Assembly: GCF_900230195.1 (NCBI RefSeq)
Contig: NZ_OCNE01000022.1
Location: 42,107 to 106,106, forward strand
Length of the DNA stretch: 64,000 nucleotides
Direction: 5' to 3'
From: Streptomyces zhaozhouensis
Lineage (GTDB): Bacteria; Actinomycetota; Actinomycetes; Streptomycetales; Streptomycetaceae
Position 1 is the stretch's first letter. Every line of letters starts with the position of its first letter. The notes beneath the pieces are model-generated. The model was not told the DNA's origin. It was given only the letters and a program-made list of their open reading frames with translations, and ran no database searches. The position numbers were made by a program, and so were the translations under genes. Positions 34,895 to 55,800 of the stretch are shown here, in pieces.

Positions 34895-36847
34895 CACCGA
34901 GGGTTGCAGCGGTACTGTCAGCCAGGCCGGGCGGAACCTGAGCGCGCGGGGTCCGACACCGGGACCGGAGCGGTCGGCGGCCTGGCCCCTGTCGCCCATC
35001 GACCGGGACAGGGCCAGACGTACGAGGTCGGGGACGGCGTAGGCGGGCCCCTCGGGGCACTCGTGGGACTCGTGGGACTCCAGGAAGTGGGAGGCGCTCA
35101 GGGACTCGACGAGATGCCCCAACTGCCCGCCGTCCATGCCGGAGTTCTCCATGGCCCGCAGCAGCTCGGCCTCCCGCACCCGGTCGGGCAGCCGACACAG
35201 CAGGGCGAGCAGCCTCCGTTCCCCCTCCGGGAGCCTCAGATGAGCCTGCGAGAGCCGGGCCAGGAAGTCGCTCTGCGGCCTCTGGAGCAGGGTCAGCCTC
35301 TCCTCCTCGCGCCGTGCCCGGCGCAGCAGGTCGGCGACCGGCAGATCGGTGACCCTCAGGTCCGCGCGCGCCGCGATCCGTTCCCCCAACGCCCGCAGCG
35401 CGAGGGGCAGTCCGCCGTAGAGCCGGGCCAGCTCCGCCGCCTCCGGCAGCTCCCGCGCGATCAGCCGCTCCCCCGCCAGCCTGCCGAGCAGGTCCACCGC
35501 CTCGCCGGTCGGCAGCCCCGTCAGCGGGACCCGGGTGACGTCGCCGGGCAGCCCTTCGAGGCGCCAACGGGAGGTGAGCAGCACGGCGCAGCCGGCGCTG
35601 CTCGGCAGCAGCGGCCGGGCCTGCTGCGGGCAGTACGCGTCGTCGAGCACCACCAGCATGCGCCGCCTCGAGGTCCAGCTGCGGTAGAGACGCGCCAGGT
35701 CCTCCACCCCTTCCGGCAGCCACTGCCCGGGGTGCCCGAACGAGAGCAACAGCGAGGTGAGCGCCTCCCGGGGTGGCACGGCGCTCCCGTCCGGGCGGTG
35801 CAGCGTCGCGAACAACTGACCGTCGGGGTAGCTGTCGCGCAGTCGGTGGGCGGCCTGTACGACGGCCGCTGTCTTGCCGCTTCCCACCCCGCCGGTGACC
35901 ACCACGACCCGCACGGCCTCGGAGCCACCCCCGCCCGCGTGTCCCTGGCCGGCCACCTCGACGACGCGCGCCAGCTCGGCCCCGCGTCCCACGAAGTCGG
36001 CCGGGGGCGGCGGCAGTTCGGCCGGTGCCACGGTCGCGGCCGGCCCCGCGGAGAGCCGACCGGACTCCACGGCCCCCGGCGCGGACCGCGGAGTGCGCTC
36101 CGGTACCAGCGCGTCCTCCAGCACACCCTGATGCAACTCCCGCAGCTCCGCCGAGGGTTCGAGGCCCAACTGCTCGACCATGGCGGCGCGCAGCCGCCGG
36201 TAGGCGTCGAGAGCGGTCTGCCGGTGCCCGGAGGCCGCCGCGGCCCGCATCAACTCACCGGCCAGCACCTCGTTCAGCGGGTGGTCGAGGACAAGACCCT
36301 TGAGTTCACTGAGCAGTTCCCGGTGCCGCCCCAGCGCCCGCTCCGCCTCTACCCGCAGTTCCAGGGCGCCCATCCGCAGGTCCTCCAGCCGGGCCCGCTG
36401 GGCGCACAGCAGCGGACCCGCCGCGTTCCCCGAGAACGCGGGGCCCCGCCAGAGGTCGAGCGCCGCGCGGCAGGCGTCGGACGCCTCTGCGGCCCGCCCC
36501 TCGCGCAGCGCGGTCCGTCCCCGGTCGTACAGCTCCTGGAAGCGCCACAGGTCCAACTGCCCGCGTTCCAGGCGGACCCGGTAACCACGCGGGTCCGTCT
36601 CCACCCACGCCCCGCCGCCGCTGCCCCGCAGGGCCCTGCGGACGTGGTAGACGTGCGTCTGCACGGTCTTGCGGGCGAGCCTCGGGGGGCTCTGCTCCCA
36701 CAGCTCCTCCACCAGGTCGTCCACCGGCACCACCCGGTTGGCGTGGACGAGCAGCAACGACAGCACCTGACGGCTCATCGGGAACGCGGGCTCGCAGGAG
36801 CCCTTCTCCCCACGGACCTCCACCGGACCGAGAATGGCAAAGTGCAT
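34892..36847 (-). CDS. SARP-family regulator with NB-ARC-type ATPase domain
   Basis: A 651-residue regulator of the AfsR/DnrI/RedD class. It has an OmpR-like winged helix (about residues 15-95: PMSRQVLSLLLVHANRVVPV, TVQTHVYHVRRAL), then the bacterial transcriptional activator domain (100-245, RRLRAAMVEQLGLEPSAELR). An NB-ARC ATPase follows with P-loop GGVGSGKT at 319-326 and the VVLDDAY Walker B. AfsR adds a TPR domain, but this protein ends after the winged-helix part of the ATPase module, so it is a medium-length SARP. Such proteins activate antibiotic clusters. It sits mid-way in the minus-strand gene run, directly after two ABM-like genes. Confidence 0.92.
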   Translation of the reverse strand: MHFAILGPVEVRGEKGSCEPAFPMSRQVLSLLLVHANRVVPVDDLVEELWEQSPPRLARKTVQTHVYHVRRALRGSGGGAWVETDPRGYRVRLERGQLDLWRFQELYDRGRTALREGRAAEASDACRAALDLWRGPAFSGNAAGPLLCAQRARLEDLRMGALELRVEAERALGRHRELLSELKGLVLDHPLNEVLAGELMRAAAASGHRQTALDAYRRLRAAMVEQLGLEPSAELRELHQGVLEDALVPERTPRSAPGAVESGRLSAGPAATVAPAELPPPPADFVGRGAELARVVEVAGQGHAGGGGSEAVRVVVVTGGVGSGKTAAVVQAAHRLRDSYPDGQLFATLHRPDGSAVPPREALTSLLLSFGHPGQWLPEGVEDLARLYRSWTSRRRMLVVLDDAYCPQQARPLLPSSAGCAVLLTSRWRLEGLPGDVTRVPLTGLPTGEAVDLLGRLAGERLIARELPEAAELARLYGGLPLALRALGERIAARADLRVTDLPVADLLRRARREEERLTLLQRPQSDFLARLSQAHLRLPEGERRLLALLCRLPDRVREAELLRAMENSGMDGGQLGHLVESLSASHFLESHESHECPEGPAYAVPDLVRLALSRSMGDRGQAADRSGPGVGPRALRFRPAWLTVPLQPSV

Positions 36848-36931
36848 GATCTTCCCCCTTGGTCTTCCTGTCGGTCATCAGGCGCGTACGGAGTGGGGGC
36901 GCGGGCAGGCGAGGCCGGCCCGCGCCACGGC

Positions 36932-37603
36932 TCAGACGTCCGGGCCCGACAGCGTCAGGCAGTGGACGTAGCGGGCGCCGGCGTCACCTCCGCCCGCGGC
37001 CTCCAGCAACGGCTCGATCACCTCGTCGATATGGTCGGCGGCCTCCTTCTCCGAGGCCCACTCCGAGAGCACCAGCACGCTGCTCCCGTCCAGGCTCACG
37101 TGGAAGTTGGCGGCGATCGCGCCCGGATAGGCGCGGTCCTCGCCCTCCGTCTCCTCCTCCGCCGCCAGCAGCCCGTCGATCCACCGCCGGGCGGCCTCCA
37201 CCCCCGTCATCGGGAAGACCGCGGCGGGAAAGCACCCGGGCACCGGCGCGGGTTCGGTGAGCGCCCCACCGCGCACCACGCGGTAGAGGCGGTAGGGCAC
37301 CGGCCCCCGCGACGACGCGCCGGCCACGCCCCACCCCGGCTCGTTCCGGTCCTCCCGCAGCGACCTGTCCACGGCCTCGCGGGTGGCCCACTGCACGTAG
37401 GTGAGCACCGAACGCTCGTCGGTGCTGCGGTAGCTGCTGGCCGAAACCAGTCCACGGGGCCAGGAACGGGACCGCCAGTCGGCGGCGACCGCGTCGAGAA
37501 CGGACTGCTGTGTCTCCCTTCCCTCGGCGACGATCACCTCCACCGACGCCGCGTGGACGTCCGGCCGGTCGATCACCGGAAGAGAGACAGAATTCTGGGG
37601 CAT
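36932..37603 (-). CDS. antibiotic biosynthesis monooxygenase-like protein, two half-repeats
   Basis: A 223-residue protein with two ferredoxin-like ABM halves: the first around AVAADWRSRSWPRGLVSASSYRS and TYVQWATREAVDRSL, the second around AANFHVSLDGSSVLVLSEWASEKEAADHI. The pattern hydrophobic-strand, Trp, then an Ala-rich helix is typical of the ABM fold, found in cofactor-free oxygenases and cyclases of aromatic polyketide pathways. The start ATG 37603 is chosen as the first ATG ahead of conserved sequence. The phrase NFHVS recurs in the next ABM gene upstream, so the two may come from one duplication. Confidence 0.75.
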   Translation of the reverse strand: MPQNSVSLPVIDRPDVHAASVEVIVAEGRETQQSVLDAVAADWRSRSWPRGLVSASSYRSTDERSVLTYVQWATREAVDRSLREDRNEPGWGVAGASSRGPVPYRLYRVVRGGALTEPAPVPGCFPAAVFPMTGVEAARRWIDGLLAAEEETEGEDRAYPGAIAANFHVSLDGSSVLVLSEWASEKEAADHIDEVIEPLLEAAGGGDAGARYVHCLTLSGPDV

Positions 37604-37807
37604 GGCCGACTCCTCGTCGGAGAAAGAGGACCGCAGAAGGCTGCGGAATCCATGGTGGGCGGGGGCTTCGCCTTTTCCAACAGGCGCTCGATGGGGGACT
37701 TCGGGAAGGAGCGACAACATCCGTGCCGCTCGGCACACGAACGTCAGGGAAGTGTCAGAAGCTCTGCAGGGGAACGACAGAGCCGCGCGACGACCGGTCC
37801 TCGCCGC

Positions 37808-38170
37808 TCAGCGGCCCAGCGCGCACCACTGGTGGTACCGCTTGAAGCCGATGGGACGCACACCGGGGAGGGCGCCGCTGACCCTCCGGGTGGTGACGTG
37901 CGCGGAGCCGTCCAGAAACGCCTGGTGCGCCGCGTCCGTGGTCCACTCCGCGCAGTTGAGCACCCGGGTGGTGTCGGCACTCACGTGGAAGTTGGCGGAC
38001 AGCATGCCGGGAGGGCGCTGCCCCACCGGGCCGTCGAGCGCCGCCATCAGGTTGCCGATGACCTTCTCCTGGCGCTCCGCCCCGTCCACGTCGAACGAGG
38101 CGAACACCACGCAGCCGGGCGGCCCTTCACCGTCGGGTGCCGTCACGTGGTCCCGCACGGTGTACTCCAC
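37808..38170 (-). CDS. antibiotic biosynthesis monooxygenase-like protein, single domain
   Basis: A 120-residue ABM-fold candidate: VVFASFDVDGAERQEKVIGNLMAAL, then SANFHVSADTTRVLNCAEWTT and AHQAFLDG. The segment around ANFHVS resembles the second half of the adjacent 223-residue protein. The start GTG 38170 lies inside, and in a different frame from, the stump of an FAD monooxygenase gene, which hints that a deletion brought the two together. The true start may once have been further upstream. The substrate is unknown. Confidence 0.65.
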   Translation of the reverse strand: MEYTVRDHVTAPDGEGPPGCVVFASFDVDGAERQEKVIGNLMAALDGPVGQRPPGMLSANFHVSADTTRVLNCAEWTTDAAHQAFLDGSAHVTTRRVSGALPGVRPIGFKRYHQWCALGR

Positions 38171-38280
38171 CGCGCCGGCGCCCGCCGGCCCGGAGAGTTC
38201 CCTGAGGAAGCCAGTCGCAGTTCCCCGGCGAGCATGAGCCCCGCGGGGCCGGCTCCCACGACGATGACGGAAGCGTCCAT
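38143..38280 (-). pseudogene. 5' stump of an FAD-dependent aromatic monooxygenase
   Basis: From ATG 38280, behind a good GGGAGGAAAT ribosome site, the frame reads MDASVIVVGAGPAGLMLAGE and then LRLA, the exact start of PgaE/RdmE-type FAD hydroxylases with the GxGxxG dinucleotide motif. After about 24 residues the homology stops and a short unrelated tail ends at 38143, inside the ABM gene. Such enzymes are normally 480-550 residues, so more than 90% is missing. The intact start and ribosome site with no body indicate a deletion. Confidence 0.75.
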
Positions 38281-38312
38281 CCGGATTTCCTCCCTGGGCG
38301 ACACGGGAATGC

Positions 38313-39355
38313 TCAACTGTCCTTGTGGCCGATGATCAGCACATCGTCCGCGGTGTTCTCCGGGCCGACGGTCTCCGGCCGGAATCCGGCCTCCCTGAGC
38401 CATGTGTGACATTCGCCGACCGCGTATTCGCCGCCACCCGCGGACCAGACGAGCATGCTCAGCGCCGCGAGCGTCGCGTACAGCGGCGGCTTGCTGTCGC
38501 TCACCATCGGGTCGTAGACGATGACGGCGCCACCGGGCCTGACCGCCTCATAGGCGTAGCGCAGCAGCGTGCGTCGGTCCTCGGTGCTCCAGTTGTGGAG
38601 AACGTGTCCGAAGATCAGGACGTCGGCCTCGGGAAGGGGGTCCTTGAAGAAGTCCCCGCCGTGAAAGGCGATGCCCTTCCCTCCTCGCCGTCGAGGGACC
38701 CCATGTAGGCGGTGAAGGCGCCCTCCAGAGGGGGCAGGTCGAACACCCCGCCCTTCAGATGGCGGTGTTCCCGCACGAGGTGCCGCGCCACGTTGCCCCG
38801 GGCGCCGGCGACATCCACGAACGAGCCGTAACGGCTCCAGTCCAGGGCGCTCAACCGTTCCAGCAGCGGCGTGTTGAGCATGTCCATGCTTTCGAGGAAG
38901 GCGGTCGTCGCCTCCCGGTCCGCGTACAGCGTGTCGTAGGGATTGCCCGTCCTCGCGGCGGGGTTCTGCGGGGCTCCGGTGCGCAAGGCCGCGGGAAGAC
39001 CGTCCCACGCCGGGTTCAGTTCACTCTCGCAGAAGTGGAGATAGCCGCCGATGTACGCGGGCCGCCCACGGACCAGAAATCCCTCCGCCACGGCCGAATT
39101 CCGGAAGGTGCCGTCCTCGGACGCCTCCAGAATTCCCATCGCCGAGAGCGCCAGCAGGAAGTCGCCGGCCCCCGGCATGCGGATTCCGAGCCGTTCGCTC
39201 ACCTCCTCCGCGGTGGCAGGGGCCTCGGAGAGCGAGGTGAAGAGGTCGAACGAGGCACCGGCCAGCAGTATTCTCGCCTGCCAGTATCCGGTCAGAATGC
39301 CCATGATCTGACCGGGGTTGATCTGTTCCGTCTCCGTGGCTATCTGGTCACTCAT
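38313..39355 (-). pseudogene. O-methyltransferase split by a one-base frameshift
   Basis: The first 225 or so residues read from ATG 39355 and include the dimerisation part and the SAM-binding motif I variant VDVAGARGN. The rest continues in another frame (GIAFHGGDFFKDPLPEADVL, then LIFGHVLHNWSTEDRRTLL, RPGGAVIVYD) to the stop at 38313. Adding one base near 38673-38686, in a G-rich run, restores a single 347-residue protein, the usual length for Methyltransf_2-family O-methyltransferases that act on polyketides. It is either a real mutation or a homopolymer sequencing error. The gene heads the minus-strand tailoring run, 32 bp before the FAD stump. Confidence 0.85.
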
Positions 39356-39887
39356 GCGGAGTCCCTCCGACAGATAACGGGACGCCGATCACCGTTTCTC
39401 CTCGGAGTAACGCGTCGGCTCGACGTCCCGAATCCTCGCAGCGCCCGCCCTTGGAGCGGTCAAAAGCCGCCCAAAACCATGTGCGCCCGATGCGCGGCGG
39501 GAGTGCCACGGGGGCGGCGCCCCCGTGGCCCGACCGCGCGGCACGGGACGGCAAGGTGCCGTGTGCACGCCAGGAATCGCTCGGCGCGCCGCGCCCGGTC
39601 GCGGCAGGTCGTCGCGGGGAGCGCCGCCCCGACGGGGTCGTCGGCGGGAGCGGGCTCCCGGGCGGGCGCCCGGCGGGGACGGGGGTCGGGCGTTCTTGAC
39701 AACGCAACCCGAACGTCGCACCGGGGTCCGGATCCGGCGAGCACGACGATCCTCGCGTGCCCGTCTTGGTACGACTCTTTCTGCTAATTGCCGAAGTGCC
39801 CTGTTGTCAGGGCGACACACGTTCCCTTTCACTGGTCGCTGTTGGGACGCGGGGGAATCCGTAGGTCCGTCCGACGGAACTCGTGTG
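39356..39887. other. no gene recognised
   Basis: About 530 bp upstream of the O-methyltransferase contains overlapping Arg/Pro-rich frames on both strands but nothing with a credible start, domain or codon pattern. It should hold the promoter of the minus-strand run. Confidence 0.5.
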
Positions 39888-40275
39888 CCCGTACTCAGGG
39901 AGGGGACCCCAAAGGACCCGTCGACATCCGGCTGCGCGAGCGGTGCCAGGACGCTCTCCTCCGCGCGAATGCTGACCACGGACGGCCAGGACTACGGCTA
40001 TATCGAGATGCGGTACAGCCCCTCCTGCCAGACGCAGTGGATGCGCATCACCTTCGAGGGAGCGTGCAACGGTTGTCTGCGTGACACCACCATCCGGCGC
40101 CCGTCCGGCCCGGACGGGGGTACGGCGACGTTCTACGACTCCGGGAGTGGCAGGGTTGTTCTGGGGGCGCATGGTGTACACGCCCAACACCCGTGCGTGC
40201 GGCACCGGATGGCTGGACACGGGTGGCCGGGAGGCCTTCCCCTCGGGCGTGCCCGGCAGGGAGATCTGCGGCTGA
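39888..40275 (+). pseudogene. DUF2690-like secreted protein with two frameshifts
   Basis: Three frames together spell a DUF2690-type sequence. First comes SCARTQGGDPK, then DPSTSGCASGARTLSSARM, which runs into YGYIEMRYSPSCQTQWMRIT and, in the last frame, FWGRMVYTPNTRACG ending GREICG. The Cys-rich start, the RYSPSCxTxWxRI core and the MVYTP ending are the family signature, recalled without a database. Each switch needs one base removed, near 39901-39920 and 40141-40165. No signal peptide is seen at the 5' end, so the start may also be lost. The function of the family is unknown. Confidence 0.65.
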
Positions 40276-40312
40276 CGCCCGTGAGCGCCGGTTGAGCGTC
40301 TGAACCGTTGAC

Positions 40313-40344
40313 CGTGGGTGGCTCCTCGAGGGGGGCCACCCACG
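40313..40344. terminator. hairpin between DUF2690 remnant and thioesterase
   Basis: CGTGGGTGGC (40313-40322) is perfectly complementary to 40335-40344, with a 12-nt loop. It starts 14 bp beyond the thioesterase stop and probably ends the PKS transcript. Confidence 0.8.
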
Positions 40345-40358
40345 TGTCGTGCCCATGG

Positions 40359-41129
40359 TCAGCGGCGGGAGGGTTCGCGGGCGGCCGTTCGCAGGGTCTC
40401 GCGGACCTCGGCGATGACCTCGGCGCCGCGCGGGCTGAGGTAGAAGTGGCCGCCAGGGAAGACCCGGAGGCGGAACTCCCCGGTGGTGTGGGCGCGCCAG
40501 GCGTCCGCCTCCTCCGTCGTCGTCTTCGGGTCCGCGTCGCCCACCAGCGCGGTGATCGGGCAGTCCACGGTGGTGCGCACGGGGCGGTAGGTCTCGATCG
40601 CGGTGTAGTCGGCGCGAAGCGCCGGCAGCACCATCCGCAGCAGCTCCTCGTCGCCGAGGAGCTTCGCGTCGGTGCCGCTCATCAGCTGCATCTCGGCCAC
40701 GATGCCGTCGTCGTCCCGCTGGTGGACGTTCTCCGCGCGGCGGGTAGACGGGGCGCGGCGGCCGGAGGCGAACAGGGCGGCGGGGGTGTGGCCCGCCGAC
40801 TCCCGGAGCCTGCGGGTGACTTCGAAGGCGAGGATCGCGCCCATGCTGTGCCCGAAGAAGACCACGGGCCGGTCGAAGAGCGGCGCCAGCCGGGGCGTGA
40901 TCCGGTCGGCGAGTTCGCCGAGGTCGGTCAGGTTGGGCTCGTTGCGCCGGTCCTGACGGCCCGGGTACTGGAGGGCGGCCACGTCGCAGTCGCCGGCGAG
41001 CGCGGCCGAGACCGGGTGGTAGAAGCTGGCCGAGCCGCCGGCGTGCGGGAAGCACACCAGTCGGACGGGGGCGTGCGGCGCGGGGTGGTACCGGCGGAGC
41101 CAGAGGGCGCTGTCCTCGGAAACTGTCAT
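40359..41129 (-). CDS. type II (editing) thioesterase
   Basis: A 256-residue stand-alone thioesterase that frees stalled or misprimed acyl groups from PKS carrier domains. It has the family start LVCFPHAGGSASFYHP, LQYPGRQDR, the nucleophile elbow GHSMGA (Ser95) and the C-terminal FPGGHFYL with the catalytic His. The Asp is expected in ALVGDADPKTT. It lies 111 bp downstream of the PKS gene on the same strand, as usual for these clusters. Confidence 0.95.
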   Translation of the reverse strand: MTVSEDSALWLRRYHPAPHAPVRLVCFPHAGGSASFYHPVSAALAGDCDVAALQYPGRQDRRNEPNLTDLGELADRITPRLAPLFDRPVVFFGHSMGAILAFEVTRRLRESAGHTPAALFASGRRAPSTRRAENVHQRDDDGIVAEMQLMSGTDAKLLGDEELLRMVLPALRADYTAIETYRPVRTTVDCPITALVGDADPKTTTEEADAWRAHTTGEFRLRVFPGGHFYLSPRGAEVIAEVRETLRTAAREPSRR

Positions 41130-41191
41130 CGTGTCGTTCGTCCGTTCTCCGCCGTCGGGCGGCGCTGTCGGTCGCGGTGGGTGGTCTCAGT

Positions 41192-41218
41192 CGGTCCCGG
41201 CGGTCCCGGCGGTCCCGG
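41192..41218. repeat. three tandem 9-bp repeats beyond the PKS stop
   Basis: CGGTCCCGG occurs three times in a row. The flanking sequence (CTCAGTC ... CCCGGCGTCGGGG) repeats the last codons and stop of the PKS gene at 41241, so the gene end has been duplicated here. Confidence 0.8.
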
Positions 41219-41240
41219 CGTCGGGGGCGGTTCCGGTGTC

Positions 41241-52787
<11,547 letters not shown>

Positions 52788-52873
52788 GCCGTCTCAACTC
52801 CAGGAGAACATCGTGCGAGTGGGGGTGGCGGGGCGCGGCGTCGGTGCCGGGCGTCGGGGTGGGCGAGGCCGGG

Positions 52874-55800
52874 TCAGGAGATGCCGAACTCCTTGCCGAG
52901 CAGGTCGAACATCTCGTCGTCCGTGGCGTCGTCGAGGTCGTCCGGCGCCCCCTCGGCGGCGCCGGCCCGGCTCTCCCGCCAGGTGGCGAGCAGCGCCGCC
53001 AGCCGCTCGCCGACCCGGTCGTCCGTGTCGTCGCCCGGCCGGATCGAGGCCAGGCCGGCCTCGATCCGGCCCAACTCGGCGAGCAGCGGTGCCACTCCGT
53101 CGGCCACCCCGACGGCCGGCTCGTCCACGGCGAGCCCGTCGGCGATCCGCTCCACCAGGTCCAGCGGCGTCGGGTGGTCGAAGACCAGGGTGGCCGGCAG
53201 CCGCAGTCCGGTCGCGGTGTTGAGCCGGTTGCGCAGCTCGACGGCGGTCAGCGAGTCGAAGCCCAGCTCGGTGAAGGCCCGCCGCTCGTCCACCGCCTCC
53301 GGTCCCGGCAGCGCCAGCACGGCCGCGACCCGCGCGCACACCAGGTCCAGCAGGGCGGAGGTCCGTTCGGCCGGCGGCAGGGCGGCCAGCCGCTCCCGCA
53401 GCGCGGCGGCCGGGTCGGTCCCGGTCTCCACGGCCCGGCGGGTCGCGGTCCGCACCAGGCCGCTGAGAAGCGGTGGCACAGAGGGGAGTCGCCGTGCCCC
53501 GCGCAGGTCGAGGCGCATGGGCAGGACGACGGGGTCGGTGCCGAGGGCCGCCGCGTCGAAGAGCGCCAGCCCCTCTTCCGCCTCAAGACCGACCGCACCC
53601 GTCCGCGCGAGCCCGGCACCCATCCCGTCCTCACCCGCCCACAGGCCCCACGCCAGCGAAGTCGCCGGCAACCCCACAGCCCTGCGGTGCTGAGCCAACG
53701 CGTCCAGATACGCGTTCGCCGCCGCGTAGTTGCCCTGCCCCGCGTTGCCGAACGTCCCCGCCGCCGACGAGAACAGCACGAACGCCGACAGCTCCAGGCC
53801 GCGCGTCGACTCATGCAGATTCCACGCGGCGTCCACCTTCGGCCGGAAGACCGTGTCGATCCGCTCGGCCGTCAGCGACGGGATGGTGGCGTCGTCCAGC
53901 ACGCCGGCCACGTGGACGACCGCCGTCACCGGGTGCGCGGCCAGCAGTCCGGCCACCGCCTCCCGGTCTCCGACGTCGCACGCCACGGCGGTCACCTCGG
54001 CACCGGCCACCTCCAACTCCTCCCGCAGAGCACCGAACTCACCACGCCGACTCGCCAACACCAGTTCGCGCACGCCGTGTTCGGCCACCAGACGACGCGC
54101 CACCAGCCCGCCCAGCACCCCGGAGGCGCCCGTCACCAGCACCGGGCCCGCACCGAATCCGGCGCCCTCCACCGGCTCGGGCCGCACCCGCGCCAGCCGG
54201 GGCACCCACACCTCGCCGCCGCGCACCGCCAGCTCGGGTTCGGCGCTGGCCACGGCCGGTTTCCAGCCGTCCTCGCCGTCCACGTCCAGCAGCACCAGCC
54301 GGTCCGGGTTCTCCGAGCGGGCCGACCGCGCCAGGCCCCACACGGCGGCGCCCGCCAGGTCGGGCACGTCCTCGCCCGGCTCGACGGCGACCGCGCCCCG
54401 GGTCACCAGCACCAGGCGGGATGCCGCACACCGCTCGTCGGCCAGCCACCCGCGCAGCAACTCCAGTAGGTGCAGGACGCGTTCACGGGCGGCAGCGGCG
54501 TCGTGGTCACCGACGCAGCGGACCACCACCCGCTCCGGCAGCGACTCCCCCGCCTCCAGCGCGGCCCGGATCGCCGCCCAGTCGGCGAACTCCGCCACCG
54601 AGCCAGGACCGCCGGCCGACGCCACGGTCGGGGGCGGCGTCGGGGCCGGCACCCAGTCCACCCGGAACAGCGACTCCGAGCGCCGGGCCGCGCCCAGCGC
54701 CTCCGGCGCCACCGGGCGCAGCACCAGCGCGTCCACGTCGGCCACCGGGGTGCCCGCGCCGTCCGTGACGGACAGCGACACCCCGCCCGCCTCCGTCGGG
54801 GCGAGCCGCACCCGCAGCGCGGTGGCGCCGGCCGCGTGCAGCCGCACCCCGGACCAGGAGAACGGCAGTCCCTGGGCGGCGCCGGCGGTCAGTCCGACGG
54901 CGTGCAGCGCCGCGTCCAGCAGCGCCGGGTGCAGCCCGAAGCCGCCGACCTCCACGTCCTCGTCCAGCGCCACCTCGGCGAACACCTCGTCGCCGCGCCG
55001 CCAGGCGGCCCGCAGGCCCTGGAAGAGCGGCCCGTAGCGGAAACCGCCGTCGGCCATCTCATCGTAGAGACCGGCCAGTTCGACGGGCTCCGCGCCGGCC
55101 GGCGGCCAGGCGCCCGGCCCGGCGGGAGCGGGGGCGGCGCCACCGGCGGCCAGCAGACCGCTGGCGTGCCGGACCCAGGTCGGGTCGCCGTCCTCCTCCC
55201 TGGCGTGCACGGCGAGCGGGCGACGCCCCGCCCCGTCCGGCGCGCCCACCCGCAGCTGCACCTGAACGGCGCCCCGCGCGGGCAGCACCAGGGGCGACTC
55301 CAGCGTCAGCTCCTCGACCGCGTCGAGCCCCACCTGGTCGCCGGCCCGCACCGCCAGCTCGACGAACGCCGTGCCGGGCAGCAGCGCCGCGCCCATGATC
55401 TCGTGCCCGGCCAGCCACGGATGTGTCCGCAGCGACAGCCGGCCGGTGAACAGAACGGTGTCCTCGTCGGCCAGGGTGACGGCGGCGCCCAACAGCGCGT
55501 GGTCGGCCGACCCCAGCCCCAGCCCGCTCGCGTCGGAGGCGGGCCCGGCCGCCGTGTCGGGCCAGAACCGCTGGTACTGGAAGGCGTAGGTCGGCAGTTC
55601 CACGCCCGGACCGCCGGGCGTGTGATAGGCCGCCCAGTCCACCGGCACCCCCCGCACATGCAGCTCGGCGAGCGCGGTCCGCAGCGCGCCGTCCTCCGGC
55701 CGGTCGGCGCGCAGGGTCGGAACGAACGCGGCGTCGGGCGCGGTCTCCTGGCCGAGCGCGGAGAGCGTTCCGCCGGGCCCGATCTCGACCAGCACGTCCG

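Noticed and set aside
26230..40350. insertion sequence or transposase behind the decayed genes
   Set aside because: No transposase-like ORF or paired terminal inverted repeats with target duplications could be found.
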